NCBI GenBank assembly: GCA_041581135.1
Contig: JBFGCM010000082.1
Span: 1-15,802 of the forward strand
Source: JBFGCM01 sp041581135
GTDB lineage: Bacteria; Actinomycetota; Acidimicrobiia; Spongiisociales; UBA5794
DNA length: 15,802 nt
Reading direction: 5' to 3'
How positions within the stretch are numbered: the stretch's first letter is position 1; every line of letters starts with the position of its first letter. The notes beneath the pieces were generated by a model. That model saw only the letters and a program-made list of their open reading frames with translations. It made no database searches and was not told where the DNA came from. Shown one piece after another: positions 12,402 through 15,802 of the stretch. A program made the position numbers and the translations under genes.

Positions 12402-13088
12402 CAGTCGCGAGACGTGCATCTGAGAAACGCCCACTCGCTCGGCGATCTCGGACTGGGTGAGATCTTCGAAGAACCGAAGGTAGATGATCGTCTTCTCCCT
12501 CTCGGGGAGCTTGTCGAGGCGGTCCCTCACATCGGCCCATGGTCCTGCCCATTCGAACTCCGGATCCTCGCCGCCGAGGAAGTCACCGATGGTCCCGGGC
12601 GAATCCGATTCTCCGCCGGCAGGGGCGTCGAGTGACGCTGCCGAGTAGGCCGAGCCGGCGTCGAGCGCCTCCAAGACCTCCTCTTCGTCCGCATCGATCG
12701 CTCGCGCGATCTGCGCGATCGTCGGCGACCGGCCCAGTTGGTGCTGTAAGTCCTCGATCGCACGCGAGACCTCGAGCCACCGCTCCTGCAAGGAGCGGGG
12801 GACCCGCACCGACCACGACTTGTCGCGGAGGTGACGCTTGAGTTCACCGACGATCGTACGGGTGGCGTAGGTGGAGAACTGAACCCCGAAGTCGAGATCG
12901 AATCGATCGATCGCCTTCAGCAGACCGAGGCGTGCGACCTGTTCGAGGTCGTCGATGGACTCCCCGCGTCCCTTGTACCGCCCCGCCAGGTAGGTCGCCA
13001 GCGAATCGAAGTGGCCGGCCAGCTCTGCTCGCGCCGCCTTCTCCTCGCGCCGAGAGAAGAGGGCATCGAGATCGACGTCGGTGGTCAC
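12372..13088 (-). CDS. SigB/SigF/SigG-family RNA polymerase sigma factor
   Basis: A 238-residue alternative sigma factor of the stress/sporulation group. Region 2 lies at about 24-96 (YKGRGESIDDLEQVARLGLLKAIDRFD, then FSTYATRTIVGELKRHLRD, the -10 recognition and melting helices), region 3 at about 97-150 (VPRSLQERWLEV, then LGRSPTIAQIARAI), region 4 at about 188-238 with the helix-turn-helix in LTQSEIAERVGVSQMHVSRLLR (210-231) that contacts the -35. A Gly/Asp/Glu-rich linker (151-185) connects regions 3 and 4. GTG 13088 overlaps the upstream stop in a GTGA junction, so it is translationally coupled to the degenerate anti-sigma gene. The GTTT-N16-GGGTA boxes found across the window fit the promoter type of this family; that it reads them is inference. 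Confidence 0.94.
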   Translation of the reverse strand: MTTDVDLDALFSRREEKAARAELAGHFDSLATYLAGRYKGRGESIDDLEQVARLGLLKAIDRFDLDFGVQFSTYATRTIVGELKRHLRDKSWSVRVPRSLQERWLEVSRAIEDLQHQLGRSPTIAQIARAIDADEEEVLEALDAGSAYSAASLDAPAGGESDSPGTIGDFLGGEDPEFEWAGPWADVRDRLDKLPEREKTIIYLRFFEDLTQSEIAERVGVSQMHVSRLLRHSLELLR

Positions 13089-13465
13089 GCCGTGGGCTCG
13101 AGGCCAAACGTGATGGTCACCGCGTCGGCGACCACGGACACGTCCGAGAAGACCGCATGCACCACGTCGAGAGGAGCCACGCTCGGCGTGGCAGGTGACC
13201 GCGACGGAACCCCCAGTGGTCCCACCGAGAGCGTCATCGGATGTCCGGGCGTGATGGTGATGACGATGGGGGCGTCGTTGCCGTTGAGGATGGCGAGCGA
13301 CACCAGCTCCGAGGTGGCGAGCTTGAGATCTTCAACCGTCGTGTCCTGGACCTCGAACACGCGAGCCACGGTCGCGGCGAACAAACGTGCAGTGGCGACG
13401 AACTCGGCTCGCGGGGGAATCGTGAGGCGGTAGGGCGTGGCGTCAGGCATCCGCGACGGCTGCAT
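13085..13465 (-). CDS. RsbW-like protein with degenerate ATP site
   Basis: A 126-residue protein between the STAS antagonist and sigma genes, the place rsbW holds in the classic operon. The helix TTVEDLKLATSELVSLAIL (42-60) matches the RsbW N-box helix and keeps E53, but the ATP/Mg-binding Asn is Leu57. No DxGxG or G2 glycine box can be found in the remainder (73-126), which keeps only the beta-strand pattern. ATP binding and kinase activity are therefore unlikely; it could bind sigma factor or STAS as a pseudo-kinase. The start is ATG 13465 (a GTG sits directly before it) behind GAGGGAG; a later ATG at 13450 has no such site. It overlaps the STAS gene end and the sigma start. Confidence 0.8.
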   Translation of the reverse strand: MQPSRMPDATPYRLTIPPRAEFVATARLFAATVARVFEVQDTTVEDLKLATSELVSLAILNGNDAPIVITITPGHPMTLSVGPLGVPSRSPATPSVAPLDVVHAVFSDVSVVADAVTITFGLEPTA

Positions 13466-13781
13466 CACGGGACTCCCTCAGGAGCAGGAGGTCGTCCACA
13501 CCGGTGATCGAGAACAGCTTGGTGACCGGACCATCCTCGGCGATGATCACCAACCTGCCACCGGCGGTCGTTGCCTCCTCGTGGGCAGACAGCAACACTC
13601 GCAGCCCGGTGGAATCGATGAAGCTGACGCCGCTCAGGTCGAGGATCGTCGTGCTTCCGTGGTCGCCGTCGCTCAGGTGAGCCGCGAGCGTAGGCGCCGT
13701 GGCGAGATCGATCTCGCCACGTACGTCGATCACGGGGAAGTCGCCGTGCTGGGTGTCTTCGATCGTGAGGTTGTTGGCCAT
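13443..13781 (-). CDS. STAS-domain anti-sigma factor antagonist (RsbV-like)
   Basis: A 112-residue single STAS domain. The pattern FPVIDVRGEIDLATAPTL (15-32), then TTILDLSGVSFIDSTGLRVLL (44-64), then GRLVIIAEDGPVTKLFSITGVDDLLLL is typical of RsbV/SpoIIAA. S57 in FIDSTGL is the conserved phosphorylation site, with T58 beside it. In the unphosphorylated form such proteins bind the anti-sigma kinase and release the sigma factor; phosphatase at 8514-10196 would reset S57. ATG 13781 opens a three-gene operon (antagonist, degenerate RsbW, sigma) with overlapping ends. A TATACT box at 13817-13812 on the minus strand could be a housekeeping -10; no stress-type promoter is visible here, so self-activation of the sigma gene is not supported. 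Confidence 0.92.
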   Translation of the reverse strand: MANNLTIEDTQHGDFPVIDVRGEIDLATAPTLAAHLSDGDHGSTTILDLSGVSFIDSTGLRVLLSAHEEATTAGGRLVIIAEDGPVTKLFSITGVDDLLLLRESRDAAVADA

Positions 13782-13811
13782 GGGGCTCGAGTCCGATTGC
13801 AGCAGGGCGAT

Positions 13812-13817
13812 AGTATA
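13812..13817 (-). promoter_or_regulatory. Possible -10 box of the antagonist-sigma operon
   Basis: TATACT on the minus strand, 31 bases before ATG 13781, resembles a housekeeping -10 element. There is no convincing -35 box. Read on the plus strand the same bases (TAGTAT at 13811-13816) could equally serve the divergent gene at 13826. Confidence 0.3.
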
Positions 13818-13825
13818 CGGCCACG

Positions 13826-14185
13826 GTGACTGCTCCCCCCGAGATGACGCTCGACGTTCCTGCGGATCCACGCAGTGGGAGAGTGCTGCGGTCGGTCGCC
13901 CGATCGGCGGGAAGCCATGCCGACTTCGGCTACGACCGCATCGAGGACCTCGGCCTCGCCATCGACGAAGCCTTCGCATTCCTCCTCGAGTGGACCCCGC
14001 TCGCCGTGAGGTGCTCCCTCGTTCAGGATGGCGATTCGGTCGAAGTCACGATGACGACCGACGACGAGGGCGGCACGACGCCCACCTCATCCTGGGACAC
14101 CTCCCTGCACCGAGTGATTCTGGAATCCGTAGCCACCGACGTCGCCCAGCAGGGTCGGCGCGTGGCGTTCCGCATCCGGGCGTAG
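13826..14185 (+). CDS. Second degenerate RsbW-like protein
   Basis: A 119-residue protein divergent from the STAS gene. DRIEDLGLAIDEAFAFLLEWTP (37-58) aligns with the RsbW N-box helix: the Glu is kept, but the Asn position holds Phe, and no glycine boxes follow. The end (SLHRVILESVATDVAQQGRRVAFRIRA) matches the last helix and strand of the RsbW fold. It therefore looks like an ATPase-dead relative of anti-sigma kinases, like the protein at 13085-13465 but on the other strand. GTG 13826 is very close to a possible -10 and has no ribosome binding site, hinting at a leaderless message; ATG 13844 is an alternative start. Its role may be binding a partner in the switch, which I infer from fold and location only. 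Confidence 0.7.
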   Translation: MTAPPEMTLDVPADPRSGRVLRSVARSAGSHADFGYDRIEDLGLAIDEAFAFLLEWTPLAVRCSLVQDGDSVEVTMTTDDEGGTTPTSSWDTSLHRVILESVATDVAQQGRRVAFRIRA

Positions 14186-14199
14186 CCCGGCAGCGGTCC

Positions 14200-14727
14200 T
14201 CAGCCCTCGAACCGGTTGATGCTCATGGGCTCGAGTTCGGTCAGCGTGGCTTCTGCGACGTCTGCCAGGTCTGTGTCGTTGGTGTGGACGCCCACCGCGA
14301 AGTTGCCGCTCTGCACCACCTGGTAGGTCTGACGCCACGCCTCCGAGTCACCGGCCGTGGCCACGCCACCCAGCACCCCACCGGCGGTGGCGCCGCCCAG
14401 GGCCCACAACCCGGCCGCCACCGCTGGTCCGATCCCCGGAACGGCGACGCCGACCAGGGCACCGGCCGCACCGGCTCCCACAGCGCCCGCCGTCGCACCT
14501 TCCGCTGCAGATCGTCCCATTCCCGCTGACGGTCCGGGCTCGTCCGTGTCCGGAACCGGCTCCGGCTGCGCACCGAGCAAGGCGATCTCCTCACCGGGAA
14601 CGCCGGATCGCTCCAATGCGAGGATGGCTTCCCGGGCCCGATCGATTCCTGCAACGGCGGCAACGATGTTGTGATCCGCTCGCACCTCGTCGAGAGAGGT
14701 CAGGGGTTCTGGTCTATCGCCACTCAT
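14200..14727 (-). CDS. YflT/17M-like general stress protein with glycine zipper
   Basis: A 175-residue protein. The N-terminal part holds DHNIVAAVAGIDRAREAILALERSGVPGEEIALLG (18-52), the pattern of the heat-induced stress protein YflT / general stress protein 17M domain. A Gly/Ala-rich stretch (about 75-126, with many GxxxG spacings) follows and could insert in the membrane as a glycine-zipper hairpin. A polar C-terminal part (127-175) ends the protein, again with an alternation like the first domain (VVQSGNFAVGVHTND). ATG 14727 has AAAGGA upstream and overlaps the previous stop by four bases (ATGA), making it the last gene of a dps operon. Such proteins in Bacillus and actinobacteria belong to general stress regulons; their molecular function is unknown. 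Confidence 0.75.
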   Translation of the reverse strand: MSGDRPEPLTSLDEVRADHNIVAAVAGIDRAREAILALERSGVPGEEIALLGAQPEPVPDTDEPGPSAGMGRSAAEGATAGAVGAGAAGALVGVAVPGIGPAVAAGLWALGGATAGGVLGGVATAGDSEAWRQTYQVVQSGNFAVGVHTNDTDLADVAEATLTELEPMSINRFEG

Positions 14728-15317
14728 GAGTGTCCTTTCCGTCGATGCTCTCGACTCCGGCGGCGCTCTCGAGTCCGGCGGCGCTCTCGGCCGGCCGGGC
14801 TCGCGGGGGCCGCAAGGTCGCTGGGGTACGTCACCACTCCCGCGTCGAGCGCGCGTCGGGTCGCCTCGACATCCCGCAGAAACACCCGTACCTCGGCATA
14901 CAGCCGTTCGACCTGGATCCGTATGGCATCCGGCAGTGGGCCGTCGAGGGCTCTCGCCGCCGACCGCAGCAACCGATGGTCCCCACGGGTGCACTCATCG
15001 AGGAGGGCGGCATCGCCGGCTTCACCAAGCGAGGCGATCAGCGCCCGGTGGAGGCGGCCCGCAATGTCGATGCGGGGAGGCGCGTCCAGCGCGGCCTCCT
15101 GCAGTTCGAGCCGAAGCCGGCTCGCATCATGATCTCGACCGTGCGCCTGGTCGAGCAGCCACAGCCCGAGCCCGGGATCGTCCATGCGCCGTGCGGCGCG
15201 TCGCAACCCATCCCGGCTCTGGGAGAGGCGGAGCTGCAGACGCGTCATCAGCCGCTGCACACGCCGATGGAGGCGCGTCGACAGCGCCCCAGGCACGAGC
15301 AGGTCCCGTCGCATCAT
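14724..15317 (-). CDS. Ferritin-like four-helix protein (DUF2383-like) with Arg-rich tail
   Basis: A 197-residue, almost entirely helical protein from ATG 15317 (a second ATG follows directly). Residues about 20-78 and 84-157 form two helical hairpins; ALIASLGEAGDAALLDECTRGDHRLLRSAARAL (92-124) and RIQVERLYAEVRVFLRDVEATRRAL (133-157) resemble the PA2169/DUF2383 four-helix-bundle family, which is ferritin-like. I hold that assignment with moderate confidence; few acidic metal ligands are obvious. The last 20 residues are extremely basic, built from two RRR(T/S)RE hexapeptides encoded by an 18-base tandem repeat (14748-14783). The start overlaps the Dps stop in an ATGA junction, so it is coupled to Dps; a DNA- or iron-related partner role is plausible. 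Confidence 0.7.
   Translation of the reverse strand: MMRRDLLVPGALSTRLHRRVQRLMTRLQLRLSQSRDGLRRAARRMDDPGLGLWLLDQAHGRDHDASRLRLELQEAALDAPPRIDIAGRLHRALIASLGEAGDAALLDECTRGDHRLLRSAARALDGPLPDAIRIQVERLYAEVRVFLRDVEATRRALDAGVVTYPSDLAAPASPAGRERRRTRERRRSREHRRKGHS
14748..14783 (-). repeat. 18-base tandem repeat coding an Arg-rich tail
   Basis: CTCTCGACTCCGGCGGCG (14748-14765) is followed at once by a copy with one change (14766-14783). In the minus-strand frame it encodes repeated RRR(S/T)RE at the end of the ferritin-like protein. Confidence 0.85.
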
Positions 15318-15802
15318 TGCAGTGGATCCGATGTGGCAGCGATCGCTGCCGCCTCCAGCTCCGAACCCACCTCGGCGGTGGGAAGGGTGCCGGACGTGTT
15401 CACCAGATGGGCGCGAACAAACCACTGGTACAACTCCAGCTTCCCGGTCTGGGCGGTGAGGAGGTCGGCGGTGACGGGATCGTGCTGATCGGCCGTCGCT
15501 ATCGCCTTGCGATGATCCTGGAGGACTCCGTCATAGACCTTGTCGAGCGCACCGAGGTGTGCGGCGACGACGGCGCGCCCCACCGCGTAGTCGTCCCAGG
15601 TGCGCCCCTCAACGAGGGCCCCGGGCAGACCGCTGGGGATGCCGCCGAGGGTGGCGATGCGCTCGGCCACCTCGTCGGCCATCACGCGCACCGCGGCCTC
15701 GTGCTCATCGAGCATCTCGTGCACCGCGATGAAGCCCGGCCCGACCACGTTCCAGTGGATGTGTTTCAGCGTCATGGCCAGGTCGAGCAAGCCGCGCAAG
15801 CG
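15314..15802 (-). CDS. dps: Dps-family ferritin, N-terminus beyond window
   Basis: The frame is open to the right edge of the window, so the first 35 or so residues are missing. The visible 162 residues include the full ferroxidase centre: in KHIHWNVVGPGFIAVHEMLDE and the following helix, the second His of HIHW, the His of AVHE, the Asp of MLDE, and the Asp and Glu of ADEVAERI match E. coli Dps H51, H63, D67, D78 and E82 in exact spacing. Dps dodecamers bind DNA and store iron while removing peroxide. It is the first visible gene of an operon with the ferritin-like and YflT-like genes, joined by ATGA overlaps. Its promoter lies outside the window, so stress-sigma control cannot be tested here. 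Confidence 0.93.
   Translation of the reverse strand, partial: RLRGLLDLAMTLKHIHWNVVGPGFIAVHEMLDEHEAAVRVMADEVAERIATLGGIPSGLPGALVEGRTWDDYAVGRAVVAAHLGALDKVYDGVLQDHRKAIATADQHDPVTADLLTAQTGKLELYQWFVRAHLVNTSGTLPTAEVGSELEAAAIAATSDPLQ

Noticed and set aside
13466..13468. GTG 13468 as the start of the degenerate RsbW-like protein
   Set aside because: The adjacent ATG 13465 has better spacing to the GAGGGAG site; the difference is one residue and cannot be settled here.
1..15802. Mobile element or phage origin of the locus
   Set aside because: No transposase, integrase, tRNA-end attachment site or abrupt composition change was seen.

Overview
The window is dense, GC-rich bacterial DNA with short gaps, many ATGA/GTGA overlaps, GTG starts and purine-rich AGGAGG/GAAAGGA ribosome binding sites. 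Base composition, SigB/SigF-type sigma factor, DUF6458, PGPGW-type and YihY/BrkB proteins point to Actinomycetota. A deep lineage such as Acidimicrobiia is possible, but that is a guess. I see no tRNA, rRNA, CRISPR array, transposase or integrase. The region reads as a chromosomal general-stress island.

Layout. 1-1054 (minus): a truncated unknown protein and a PAP2 lipid phosphatase. 1220-3199 (plus): a PGPGW-type membrane protein, a four-helix membrane protein and a Bergerat-ATPase fused to a cysteine-containing domain. 3196-4901 (minus): a two-TM helical membrane protein, GlsB-type stress protein and MscL with a zinc ribbon. 5019-7579 (plus): an ABC-2 exporter pair. 7550-10196 (minus): a PAS-GAF-SpoIIE phosphatase overlapping a standalone CarH-like B12-binding protein. 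10309-10764 (minus): DUF6458 and a 45-residue membrane peptide. 11002-12401 (plus): a YihY/BrkB-like protein and a canonical RsbW-like kinase. 12372-13781 (minus): STAS antagonist, a degenerate RsbW-like protein and a SigB/F-type sigma factor. 13826-14185 (plus): a second degenerate RsbW-like protein. 14200-15802 (minus): Dps (cut by the window end), a ferritin-like four-helix protein and a YflT/17M-like stress protein.

How it may work. The regulatory genes make a nearly complete partner-switching circuit: sigma factor, STAS antagonist, ATP-binding kinase, two ATPase-dead kinase relatives and a SpoIIE phosphatase. The phosphatase gene overlaps a protein carrying the Trp-x9-Glu-His adenosylcobalamin cap known from CarH photoreceptors, so light or B12 status may feed into the switch. 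The other genes look like the output: membrane, osmotic and iron/oxidative protection proteins. At least five intergenic or gene-end positions carry GTTT-N15/16-GGGTA(C/G), the actinobacterial SigF/SigB promoter type, in front of those output genes, with two weaker variants. Regulator and regulon therefore appear to be packed into one 16-kb locus.
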